From JBFHRB01 sp041591915 (GTDB lineage: Bacteria; Actinomycetota; Nitriliruptoria; Nitriliruptorales; Nitriliruptoraceae), in contig JBFHRB010000194.1 in NCBI GenBank assembly GCA_041591915.1, forward strand, positions 1-6,497: 6,497 nt of DNA. The letters are read 5' to 3'. Shown here piece after piece: positions 1 to 5,969 of the stretch. Positions within the stretch are counted from its first letter, which is position 1. Each line of letters begins with the position of its first letter. Position numbers and translations under genes: made by a program. The notes below the pieces were generated by a model. The model searched no databases. It saw only the letters and a program-made list of their open reading frames with translations, and had not been told where the DNA came from.

Positions 1-1
1 C

Positions 2-757
2 CGGATGACGCTCGACGGACCCGGGGTGCTGACGATCAGTGCGGTCGTCCCCGAGGAACTGGCGCTCGGGGTGGAGGCGCTGGTGCACCGGGCCCACGCC
101 GAAGCCCTCGATGTGGCGGACGAGCACGGCGGACTGCTGGTGCGGCACTCGCCACTCACGCCCGTCGACCGGGCGGGGTTCGTCGCCGCACTGGGCCGCC
201 GACTCCCATCGGGGACATCGCTGCGCGTCCGGGCCGCGACGACGGCCGCCGGGCTCGCCGAGGACCGCCTCGTCCTGTCGTTGGCGGAGGTGAAGGAGCG
301 CTTCGGGGAGTTCGCCTACGCGGAGCGAGAAGGCGTGCGTCCGGTCGACCTCGCGCCCGGCTTCGAGTCACGGCACATCGTCCGCACGGAGGTGCCAGTT
401 CTCGGCCGGGTCCGGTGCCACGAGGCGATCATCGCCGACCTCCGCGACGCACTGGCGAGGATCGAGCGTGAGGGGCGGTCGGACGCCATCGACCCGGACC
501 GCTACGCGGGCTGCTTCTACGCTCGCCGGGTGTCGACCAGCGGCCCGACGCTGTCCCACCACTCGTGGGGCATCGCGCTCGACATCAACGTCGACCTCGA
601 TCTCCCCGGGCTCGGCGAGCCCCCCGACCCGGGCGTGATCGCGGCGTTCGAGGACCACGGGTTCGTGTGGGGTGGGCGCTTCATCCCGCCCGACAACCAC
701 CATTTCGAGTGGGTCGGCCGGGTCGGCGGGCCCCCGACGACCGCGCGCATACCGTGA
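2..757 (+). CDS. M15-family metallopeptidase (D-Ala-D-Ala carboxypeptidase / VanY-like), probably 5'-partial
   Basis: Predicted zinc peptidase that cuts peptidoglycan stem peptides outside the cytoplasm. Numbering from the ATG at 5 (250 residues), the C-terminal third carries the M15 signature S-x-H-x-x-G-x-A-x-D at residues 184-193, giving zinc ligands H186 and D193. It is followed by a GFVWGG segment (219-224) and D230-x-x-H233 in an HHFEW context, where D230 is the likely catalytic acid/base and H233 the third ligand. A preceding FGEFAY (100-105), an IVRTEVPVLG stretch and YAGCFYARR (167-175) agree with the longer actinobacterial members of this family. No signal peptide or membrane segment is seen, although the family is normally exported, and the frame is open to the left edge. 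The true start is therefore probably upstream and the ATG at 5 is only a candidate. The stop lies 91 bp before the next gene. The fold is confident; exact substrate (DD- or LD-peptidase) is not. Confidence 0.85.
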   Translation, partial: RMTLDGPGVLTISAVVPEELALGVEALVHRAHAEALDVADEHGGLLVRHSPLTPVDRAGFVAALGRRLPSGTSLRVRAATTAAGLAEDRLVLSLAEVKERFGEFAYAEREGVRPVDLAPGFESRHIVRTEVPVLGRVRCHEAIIADLRDALARIEREGRSDAIDPDRYAGCFYARRVSTSGPTLSHHSWGIALDINVDLDLPGLGEPPDPGVIAAFEDHGFVWGGRFIPPDNHHFEWVGRVGGPPTTARIP

Positions 758-800
758 CGTTATGCGCACTCAGCGTGATGCCCGGCCGGGCCGCCTCGCA

Positions 801-830
801 TTACATCTTATAAAACTTTATAGTAAAGAA
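801..830 (+). promoter_or_regulatory. AT-rich promoter/operator island before the diguanylate cyclase gene
   Basis: This 30-bp block is about 83% A+T inside DNA of about 70% GC. It contains TATAGT at 819-824, a good match to a -10 hexamer, 25 bp before the GTG start, and a second -10-like TATAAA at 809-814. No convincing -35 is seen. It also holds overlapping repeats: TATAAA-ac-TTTATA (809-822, inverted), CTTTA-tag-TAAAG (816-828, inverted), and TTATA at 808-812 and 818-822 (direct, 10-bp period). Promoter function is inferred from position and composition; the repeats suggest a regulator site overlapping it. Confidence 0.5.
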
Positions 831-838
831 CCCGACCT

Positions 839-844
839 GAGAGG
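839..844 (+). promoter_or_regulatory. Ribosome binding site deciding the GTG start at 849
   Basis: GAGAGG lies 4 nt before the GTG at 849. The in-frame ATG codons upstream (672 and 762) have no purine-rich site, and the 672 start lies inside the previous gene. The spacing is slightly short, so the choice is likely but not certain. Confidence 0.45.
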
Positions 845-848
845 CGCC

Positions 849-1949
849 GTGCCTGCAGCGCCAAGCCCAACGAACGAGGTGGCGCGCCTCGAGGAGCTCT
901 TCGGCCTCGACCTGCTCGACACGCCAGCGGAGCAGGGCTTCGACGACCTGACCAGGCTCGCGTCCAGGCTCGCCGAGACGCCGATCTCGCTCGTCAGCAT
1001 CGTCGACGCCGACCGGCAGTGGTTCAAGTCCCGGGTCGGACTCGACGCCGAGGAGACCCCGCGGTCCGACGCCTTCTGCGCCTACGCGATCCTCGACCCG
1101 GACGATGTGCTGGTCGTCGAGGACGCGACGAAGGACGCGCGCTTCGCCGACAACCCGCTGGTGCTCGGCGCGCCCGACATCCGCTTCTACGCGGGTGCGC
1201 CGCTCGTGACCAGCAAGGGCCTCCCGCTCGGCACGCTCTGCGTGATCGACACCGAACCTCGGGACTTCCCGGCGGACAAGCGGGACGCGCTCGCGGCACT
1301 GGCTCGCCAGGTGGTCGCCCAGATCGAGCTCCGCCGCAAGGTCATCGAGCTGGAGGCGGCGGCGAGGCTCCGCGAGTACCAGCAGGAGCGACTCGAGCGC
1401 TCCCAGCGTGAGCTCGAGAAGAGCCTGGCCCTCATCCAGGAGCAGAGCATCACGGACCCACTGACGGGCCTGCGGAACCGACGCGCGCTGATGACGAGGC
1501 TCGACGAGGAGTTCGCGCGCTGGGCCCGGTACGGCCAGCCCCTGAGCGTCGCCATGGTCGACATCGACCACTTCAAGCAGCGCAACGACAGTTTCGGCCA
1601 CGCGGCGGGCGACGCGGCACTCGTTGCGGTCGCGGAGTGCCTCGAACTCCATGCGCGCGACACCGACGTCGTTGCCCGGTACGGGGGCGAGGAGTTCACG
1701 CTGATCCTGCCGAACACCGGCCCGATCGGCTCCCACGCCCTGGTCGAACGCATCCGGCTGGCCGTCGCCGCACTCGACCTCCCGGACGGCTCACTGACCA
1801 TCAGCGCCGGCATCGCGACCGCCGACAGGACCGTCACCGACTCCCACGCACTCATCGTCGCCGCGGACGAGGCCCTGTACGAAGCGAAGGCCAGCGGACG
1901 CAACCGCACGGTCCTGCGCCGCACGGTTGCGGACAGCGTCGTGCTCTAG
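849..1949 (+). CDS. GAF-GGDEF diguanylate cyclase
   Basis: Predicted to make the second messenger c-di-GMP from two GTP. With the GTG start at 849 it has 366 residues and no signal peptide or membrane segment, so it is cytosolic. A GAF sensor domain spans about 28-160 (FDDLTRLAS to the ARQVVAQIE helix). A charged Leu/Glu/Arg-rich coiled coil (about 160-200) links it to the GGDEF domain (about 200-356), which starts at the usual DPLTGLRNRR. Catalytic features are intact: metal-binding D238-I-D240 with FKQRND following, GHAAGD (250-254), and the active-site loop GGEEF at 279-283. An inhibitory I-site RxxD (R270-D273) sits exactly five residues before GGEEF, so product feedback inhibition is expected. 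The ligand of the GAF domain cannot be read from sequence. No EAL or response-regulator partner is adjacent. An alternative start is ATG 762, which would put the AT-rich island inside the gene. Its TAG stop overlaps the stop of the convergent VOC gene. Confidence 0.93.
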   Translation: MPAAPSPTNEVARLEELFGLDLLDTPAEQGFDDLTRLASRLAETPISLVSIVDADRQWFKSRVGLDAEETPRSDAFCAYAILDPDDVLVVEDATKDARFADNPLVLGAPDIRFYAGAPLVTSKGLPLGTLCVIDTEPRDFPADKRDALAALARQVVAQIELRRKVIELEAAARLREYQQERLERSQRELEKSLALIQEQSITDPLTGLRNRRALMTRLDEEFARWARYGQPLSVAMVDIDHFKQRNDSFGHAAGDAALVAVAECLELHARDTDVVARYGGEEFTLILPNTGPIGSHALVERIRLAVAALDLPDGSLTISAGIATADRTVTDSHALIVAADEALYEAKASGRNRTVLRRTVADSVVL

Positions 1950-2359
1950 CGCCAGTGCCCGCCCGGGAACGCCTTCAGCTCGATCGCGTTGCCGGACGGG
2001 TCGGCCACGAAGCAGGTGTGCTGCTCGCCGAGCTTGCCCTCGAACCTCGATTGCGGCTCGACGGTGAAGCGCACCCCCGCGGCACGCAGGGACGCGACCA
2101 TGGCCTCCCAGTCGTCGGGTTCGAGCACGACGCCGTGGTGACGCAGCGGTACCGCGGTGCCGTCGACCTCGGTCGTCTCGGAGCCAGCCACGCCGTCGGC
2201 CAGGTGGAGGCTGAGCTGGTGGCCGAAGAAGTCGACGTCGACCCAGCCGGACCCAGCGCGGCGTCGCTCGCACCCCAGTACGTCGACGTAGAAGGCCACC
2301 GTCTCGTCGAGGTCACGGACCGGCAGGGACAGGTGGAAGGCCGGGATCCCGTCGCCCAC
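1946..2359 (-). CDS. VOC-family protein, extradiol-dioxygenase-like (COG3565 type)
   Basis: A 137-residue single-polypeptide vicinal oxygen chelate protein with two beta-alpha-beta-beta-beta modules. The N-terminus (FHLSLPVRDLDETVAFY, 8-24), the DVDFFGHQLSLHL segment (41-53) and FVADPSGNAIELK (117-129) match the predicted-dioxygenase branch of the superfamily. Candidate metal ligands are H9, H74 or H75 (RHHGVVL) and E127, the usual 2-His-1-carboxylate set. Substrate is unknown; a glyoxalase-like or ring-cleaving role are both possible and neither is shown. The start is GTG at 2359-2357, with a weak AGGCGG site 4 nt upstream, only 8 bp after the stop of the CBS gene. The two are therefore very probably co-transcribed. 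Its stop codon shares CTAG (1946-1949) with the diguanylate cyclase stop on the other strand. Confidence 0.88.
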   Translation of the reverse strand: MGDGIPAFHLSLPVRDLDETVAFYVDVLGCERRRAGSGWVDVDFFGHQLSLHLADGVAGSETTEVDGTAVPLRHHGVVLEPDDWEAMVASLRAAGVRFTVEPQSRFEGKLGEQHTCFVADPSGNAIELKAFPGGHWR

Positions 2360-2367
2360 GGGGCCGC

Positions 2368-2811
2368 CTAGTAGCTCGTCCCGGTGACGTACTGCTCGAG
2401 CTGCTCCGTGGCGGTCTCGAGCTCGTTCATCCGCGACTTCACGACGTCGCCGATCGACACCAGGCCCACGATGACGCCGTCCTCGATGACCGGCACGTGC
2501 CGGAACCGGCCCTCGGTCATCATGCGCATCAGCTCGTCGGTCGTCACCTCGTAGTCGCAGGTCGTGACCTCGGTCGTCATGACGTCCGCGACCTTCTGGT
2601 CGAGGCAGGCAGCACCCGAGCGCGCGAGCCGACGGAGGATGTCGCGCTCGGAGAGGATCCCGGCCAGGTGCTCCCCGTCGTCGGTGACGACGAGCGCGCC
2701 GACGTTCTTCTCCGAGAGCACCGCGACGGCGTCGTTCAGCGTGCGGTCGGACGCGATCGACAGGACGTCGCGCCCCTTGCCCTCCAGCAGCGTGCGGACG
2801 CGTGTACCCAC
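2368..2811 (-). CDS. Tandem CBS-domain protein
   Basis: A 147-residue protein made almost wholly of a CBS pair (Bateman module). The first CBS motif covers about residues 14-65 (IASDRTLNDAVAVLSEKNVGALVV then GILSERDILRRLA) and the second about 75-127 (VADVMTTEVTTCDYEVTTDELMRMM, RFRHVPVIEDGVIVGLVSIGDVV). A charged C-terminal helix follows. Such stand-alone pairs usually bind adenosine nucleotides such as AMP, ATP or NAD and act as energy or redox sensors; the ligand here is not known. The start is GTG at 2811-2809, chosen because a perfect GGAGG lies 7 nt upstream. The frame stays open to 3432, but that part is low-complexity Gly/Arg sequence antisense to the protease gene. It is first in a two-gene unit with the VOC gene 8 bp downstream, and is transcribed divergently from the HtrA gene across 141 bp. 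Confidence 0.9.
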   Translation of the reverse strand: MGTRVRTLLEGKGRDVLSIASDRTLNDAVAVLSEKNVGALVVTDDGEHLAGILSERDILRRLARSGAACLDQKVADVMTTEVTTCDYEVTTDELMRMMTEGRFRHVPVIEDGVIVGLVSIGDVVKSRMNELETATEQLEQYVTGTSY

Positions 2812-2818
2812 GGGATGG

Positions 2819-2823
2819 CCTCC
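2819..2823 (-). promoter_or_regulatory. Shine-Dalgarno site fixing the CBS-protein start
   Basis: GGAGG read on the - strand, with 7 nt between it and the GTG at 2811-2809. It rules out the much longer open frame reaching 3432. Confidence 0.8.
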
Positions 2824-2834
2824 GATCCTGCGCT

Positions 2835-2855
2835 CGTAGTGCCCCGAACGTAGTG
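2835..2855. repeat. 7-bp direct repeat in the divergent intergenic region
   Basis: CGTAGTG occurs at 2835-2841 and again at 2849-2855, separated by 7 bp (14-bp period). It lies 24 bp or more upstream of the CBS gene start, where its promoter should be. On the - strand TACGTT (2852-2847) could be a TAnnnT-type -10 but no good -35 precedes it. Function unknown; a chance repeat of this size is possible. Confidence 0.35.
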
Positions 2856-2885
2856 GGCGAGCGTCCACCGTGGGAGGGAAAGCGG

Positions 2886-2902
2886 CTCTCAGCTTCCTCT
2901 CA
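2886..2902 (+). promoter_or_regulatory. CTCTCA direct repeat, candidate response-regulator (MprA-like) site upstream of htrA
   Basis: CTCTCA is repeated exactly at 2886-2891 and 2897-2902, an 11-bp period, so both copies face the same side of the helix. This layout is typical of OmpR-family response regulators. It sits 51 bp before the htrA start codon, where an activator next to a -35 would bind. In Mycobacterium the MprAB system controls the HtrA-like gene pepD through loosely conserved direct repeats containing similar TCTCA elements. The link here is inference from resemblance and position. No two-component genes are in the window. Confidence 0.45.
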
Positions 2903-2952
2903 TCGACGCTGCCCACACTCCACGCACCACCGCGACCGCCTGGGGGTAGACC

Positions 2953-4200
2953 ATGCACGACACCGGACCGCTGCCGACCCGGAGCGCCCTGGACGAGCTC
3001 CCACCACCCCGCGCCGAGGCGCGAGTCGTGCCCGAGGCCGAGGCGGAGACCCCGTCCGCTCGACGCCCGGCGACAGCAACCCCCCGCCGCGGCGCCGGGC
3101 TGGCCACGATCGTCGTCGTCGCGTTGCTGTCCGCGTCGCTCGGGGCGATCGCCACCCTCGGGGTGTCGGCGTTGGTTCGAGGCGTCGACGCCCCCGCGGG
3201 CGTCGATGCGGGACCGGCGGCCACCGTCGCCGGGCAGCCCGCCGACCGCGAGGAACCCGGCTTCACCACCCCCGTGGCCCCCGAGCCCGTCACCACGTCG
3301 CTGACCATCCCCGAGATCGCCGATGCCGTGTCCCCGTCGGTCGCCGCGGTCGCCGCGCGCGGACCTCGGGGCAGCGGGACCGGCAGCGCGGTGATCTTCG
3401 ACGGCGACGGCTACCTGCTGACCAACAACCACGTCGTGGAGGGCGCGACCAGCGTCGAGGTCATCCTCCCCGACGGGACGGACTACGCGGCCACGGTCGT
3501 CGGCACCGCCCCGCGGTCCGACCTCGCCGTGCTGCGGATCGACGCGACCGGGCTGCCGGCCGCAACCTTCGCCGACGCCCTGCCGGCGATCGGCGAGACC
3601 GCCGTCGCCATCGGCTCGCCCTTCGGACTCGAGGGCTCGGTGACCGCGGGGATCGTCAGCGCACTCGATCGGACCCTGCCCTCCAGTGGCGGGCTCGCGC
3701 TGCTCGGGCTCATCCAGACCGATGCGGCCATCAACCCAGGCAACTCCGGGGGTGCCCTCGTCAACGACCGGGGCGAGGTCATCGGGATCAACACCGCGAT
3801 CCTGTCCGAGTCGGGCGCCAACGACGGCATCGGGTTCGCCATCGCGTCACCCGATGCCATCAACGTGGCCGAACGACTGCTCCGCGACGGCGAGATCCGC
3901 TACGCGCTCCTCGGCATCGAGGGTCAGGACGTCGACGCGACCGTCGCCGAGCAGTACGGGTTGAGCGCCCCCGCGGGCGCGCTCGTCGCGGCGGTCTCTC
4001 CCGGCTCCGGCGCCGATCGCGCTGGGCTGCTGGCGGGCGACATCATCGTGGCCCTCGACGGCCAGCCGATCGAGTCGATGAGCCAGCTCGCGGTCGCCGT
4101 CCGCGCTCGGGAACCCGGTGACGTGGTGGACATCGAGATCGTCCGCGCCGGCGGAGGCATCACGCTGACGGCCACGCTCGGGGAACTCACCGACAGCTGA
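2953..4200 (+). CDS. htrA: HtrA/DegP-type membrane-anchored serine protease with PDZ domain
   Basis: Envelope quality-control protease of 415 residues that degrades or refolds misfolded exported proteins. A Pro/Glu/Arg-rich cytoplasmic tail (1-47) precedes one membrane helix (about 49-74, LATIVVVALLSASLGAIATLG), with no cleavable signal seen, so the catalytic part lies outside the membrane. After a Pro/Thr-rich linker the trypsin-like domain spans about 118-312. The triad is complete: H160 in LLTNNHVVEG, D190 in RSDLAVLRID, S265 in NPGNSGGAL. A single PDZ domain (about 317-410) begins near YALLGIEGQ and includes VSPGSGADRAGLLAGDIIVALDG. This architecture and length are normal for actinobacterial HtrA such as mycobacterial PepD. 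ATG 2953 was chosen because it precedes the membrane segment and has a GGGGG stretch (2942-2946) 6 nt upstream, which is a weak site. It is divergent from the CBS gene, and a CTCTCA repeat upstream suggests stress control by a response regulator. Confidence 0.95.
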   Translation: MHDTGPLPTRSALDELPPPRAEARVVPEAEAETPSARRPATATPRRGAGLATIVVVALLSASLGAIATLGVSALVRGVDAPAGVDAGPAATVAGQPADREEPGFTTPVAPEPVTTSLTIPEIADAVSPSVAAVAARGPRGSGTGSAVIFDGDGYLLTNNHVVEGATSVEVILPDGTDYAATVVGTAPRSDLAVLRIDATGLPAATFADALPAIGETAVAIGSPFGLEGSVTAGIVSALDRTLPSSGGLALLGLIQTDAAINPGNSGGALVNDRGEVIGINTAILSESGANDGIGFAIASPDAINVAERLLRDGEIRYALLGIEGQDVDATVAEQYGLSAPAGALVAAVSPGSGADRAGLLAGDIIVALDGQPIESMSQLAVAVRAREPGDVVDIEIVRAGGGITLTATLGELTDS

Positions 4201-4211
4201 CGGGCGCCGGC

Positions 4212-4217
4212 TAGCCT
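4212..4217 (+). promoter_or_regulatory. Possible -10 hexamer for the tandem-VOC gene
   Basis: TAGCCT, of the TAnnnT type common in high-GC actinomycetes, lies in the 77-bp gap after htrA, 60 bp before the ATG at 4278. No clear -35 is seen 17-18 bp upstream and the gap holds no convincing terminator, so read-through from htrA is the alternative. Confidence 0.25.
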
Positions 4218-4277
4218 CGATGGGTCCGGGGGTCCGACGCACCCACGCGTCACACCCCGCGCCCTGGAGGAGACCTC

Positions 4278-5066
4278 ATGCCCGTCCGAGAGAGCTACGC
4301 GCCCGGCACGCCGAGCTGGATCGACCTGATGAGCCCCGACGTGGATGCGTCCGCCGCGTTCTACACCGCGCTGTTCGGCTGGGAGACCGACGACCAGTTC
4401 GACGACGAGGGCAACCGCATCTACACGATGTTCCGGGTCGACGGCAGGGACGTCGCGGGGGCCGGCGGCCAGCCACCGGGCATGGAGGACATGCCGCCGG
4501 TCTGGAGCAGCTACGTCGCGGTCGAGGACGTCGACGCCGCCGTCGCCAGGGTCGAGGCCGCGGGCGGCAAGGTCATGATGGGGTCGATGGACGTCATGGA
4601 CGCTGGCCGGATGGCCGTCGTCGCCGACCCTGCCGGCGCCGCGATCTCCCTGTGGCAGGCCAACCAGCACATCGGCGCACAACTCATCCACGAGCCGGGC
4701 GCGCTGAGCTGGAACGAGCTCATCACCCGCGACCCGAACGGGGTCCGCGACTTCTACAGCCAGGCCTTCGGCTGGGAGCTCACCGACCAGGACATGGGCC
4801 CCATGGGCACCTACACGGTGGCCACCCTCGACGGGGAGCAGGTGGCCGGGATCATGCAGATGCCTGCGGAGTTCCCCGACCGCGTGCCCAACCACTGGAT
4901 GGTCTACTTCCACGTCGCCGACATCGACGCGACGCTGGCGAAGGCGAAGGAGCTCGGCGGCTCCGTGGTCAGCGGACCGATGGCCGCACCCGGGGTCGGG
5001 CGGTTCGCGGCGATCCACGACCCGCACAACGGGACGTTCTCGGTGCTGCAGCCCGAGGAGGGCTAG
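4278..5066 (+). CDS. Two-domain VOC/glyoxalase-like protein, Rv0577 (CFP30B/TB27.3) type
   Basis: A 262-residue protein with two VOC domains in tandem, about 12-127 and 142-258. It closely resembles mycobacterial Rv0577 as I recall that sequence: YxxGTPxWxDL at the start, FYxxLFGW, a GMPPxW...VxDVDAxV stretch, DAGRM...DPxGAAxxLWQANxHIGAxL between the domains, WNEL, VPNHWxVYF and the ending VGRFAxxxDPxxxxFSVLxP. Length is also the same (Rv0577 is about 261 residues). The Mycobacterium protein has been linked to aldehyde (methylglyoxal) handling and recovered from culture filtrate, but its reaction is not settled, so no substrate is assigned. The start is firm: GGAGGAG at 4266-4272 lies 5 nt before the ATG. 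No signal peptide is seen. It follows htrA by 77 bp and ends 36 bp before the convergent sigma factor gene. Confidence 0.92.
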   Translation: MPVRESYAPGTPSWIDLMSPDVDASAAFYTALFGWETDDQFDDEGNRIYTMFRVDGRDVAGAGGQPPGMEDMPPVWSSYVAVEDVDAAVARVEAAGGKVMMGSMDVMDAGRMAVVADPAGAAISLWQANQHIGAQLIHEPGALSWNELITRDPNGVRDFYSQAFGWELTDQDMGPMGTYTVATLDGEQVAGIMQMPAEFPDRVPNHWMVYFHVADIDATLAKAKELGGSVVSGPMAAPGVGRFAAIHDPHNGTFSVLQPEEG

Positions 5067-5083
5067 GCCCCGACCGTCACGCC

Positions 5084-5102
5084 CCGCGACGAGGCGTCGC
5101 GG
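5084..5102. terminator. GC-rich hairpin, bidirectional terminator between convergent genes
   Basis: A perfect 8-bp stem, CCGCGACG (5084-5091) with CGTCGCGG (5095-5102), and a 3-nt loop fill the 36-bp gap between two convergent stop codons. It starts 17 bp after one stop and abuts the other. There is no T-tract on either side, which is common for strong hairpins in high-GC actinomycetes. Its exact placement and symmetry support a two-way terminator. Confidence 0.65.
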
Positions 5103-5969
5103 CTACCTCCCACGCGCGAGGTGCCGAAGCTTGGCGGGGTTGCGGACGTTGTGCACCGCCACCACACGGCCATCGAGGACATCGAGGGCGAGGACGGAGT
5201 CGACCTCGCCCCGGTGGCGCACGACCACCCCGGGCATGCCGTTGACCTCTGCCCAGCCCACGCTCCAACCCTCGCCCGCCTGGGCCATGAGCCCGAGCGC
5301 GAAGCGAGCGACGTTGTCCGCACCCTCGATGGGCCGGCGAGCGCTCGTCACCTCGCCGCCGCCGTCGCCGATCCACACCACGTCAGGTGCGAGCAGCTTC
5401 ACGACCTCGCCGACGTCGCCCCCGACGCATGCGCCGAGGAAGGCCTCGGCGATCTCCCAACGGCGTCGGGGGTCGGCGTCGAACCGCGGCCGGCGGGCAT
5501 CGAGGTGCGAGCGCGCGCGGCTCGCGAGCTTGCGGATGGCCTCTGGCGAGCGATCGAGCATCCGGGCGATCTCGGCGTGCGGGTGACCGAAGACGTCGTG
5601 CAGCAGGAAGACGGCACGCTCGGCCGGCGACAGCGACTCGAGCACGACCAGGAACGCGAGGGTCAGCGAGTCCGCTTCGACGGCGACGTCCTCCGGCCCC
5701 CGCTCGTGACGCTCGGCGACCAGCGGTTCCGGGAGCCACGGCCCGACGTACTCCTCGCGTCGCACGCGCGCGGAGCGAAGGACGTCGAGGCACAACCGGG
5801 TCGCGACCGTGGTGAGCCACGCCCCCGGCTCGTCGACGCCGTCAGCCTGCGCGTAGCGCACCAGCGACTCCTGGACGACGTCCTCGGCCTCGGCCACGCT
5901 GCCGAGCATCCGGTACGCGAGGCCGAACAGCCGGTCGCGATGCTCCGCAACCACCGCCTCGACCGTCAC
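5103..5969 (-). CDS. sigJ: ECF41-group RNA polymerase sigma factor (SigJ-like) with SnoaL-like C-terminal domain
   Basis: Directs RNA polymerase to stress or envelope-type promoters. The 288-residue product has region sigma-2 at about 5-70 (RDRLFGLAYRMLGSVAEAEDVVQE, then WLTTVATRLCLDVLR), the ECF41 linker motif WLPEPL (79-84), and region sigma-4 at about 105-155 (LSPAERAVFLLHDVFGHPHAEIA, SPEAIRKLASRAR). A SnoaL/NTF2-like domain follows at about 170-285. Two ECF41 hallmarks are in that extension: DGGG at 202-205 and NPAKL at 277-281. In studied ECF41 proteins the extension acts as a built-in modulator instead of a separate anti-sigma factor, and none is encoded beside it here. The start is GTG at 5969-5967, chosen for GAGGAG 8 nt upstream (5983-5978) and for the GTGA overlap with the upstream epimerase stop. 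The frame is open to 6110, but the extra residues lack homology to sigma factors. No copy of the published ECF41 promoter element (TGTCACA...CGTC) was found in the window, so its target is probably off the right edge. Confidence 0.93.
   Translation of the reverse strand: MTVEAVVAEHRDRLFGLAYRMLGSVAEAEDVVQESLVRYAQADGVDEPGAWLTTVATRLCLDVLRSARVRREEYVGPWLPEPLVAERHERGPEDVAVEADSLTLAFLVVLESLSPAERAVFLLHDVFGHPHAEIARMLDRSPEAIRKLASRARSHLDARRPRFDADPRRRWEIAEAFLGACVGGDVGEVVKLLAPDVVWIGDGGGEVTSARRPIEGADNVARFALGLMAQAGEGWSVGWAEVNGMPGVVVRHRGEVDSVLALDVLDGRVVAVHNVRNPAKLRHLARGR

Noticed and set aside
672..848. Longer N-terminus for the diguanylate cyclase, starting at ATG 672 or ATG 762
   Set aside because: The 672 start lies inside the M15 peptidase gene, neither start has a ribosome binding site, and both would place the AT-rich promoter-like island within coding sequence. 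GTG 849 has GAGAGG upstream.
801..1736. 311-codon open frame on the - strand
   Set aside because: Antisense to the diguanylate cyclase, of biased composition and without recognisable domains; a product of high GC content.
1919..1932. Small hairpin CCGCA-cggt-TGCGG near the end of the cyclase gene as a terminator
   Set aside because: Only 5 bp of stem, inside the coding region, with no T-tract.
2812..3432. N-terminal extension of the CBS protein to 354 residues on the - strand
   Set aside because: The added part is low-complexity Gly/Arg sequence, wholly antisense to htrA and the intergenic region, while GGAGG and GTG at 2811 give a normal CBS-pair length.
2802..4121. 439-codon open frame on the + strand
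   Set aside because: Out-of-frame with htrA and extremely Arg-rich, a typical high-GC artefact.
4221..4245. TGGGT...ACCCA stem and GGGTCC direct repeat between htrA and the tandem-VOC gene
   Set aside because: Five-bp stem with a 15-nt loop and an 8-bp-period G-rich repeat are within chance for this base composition.
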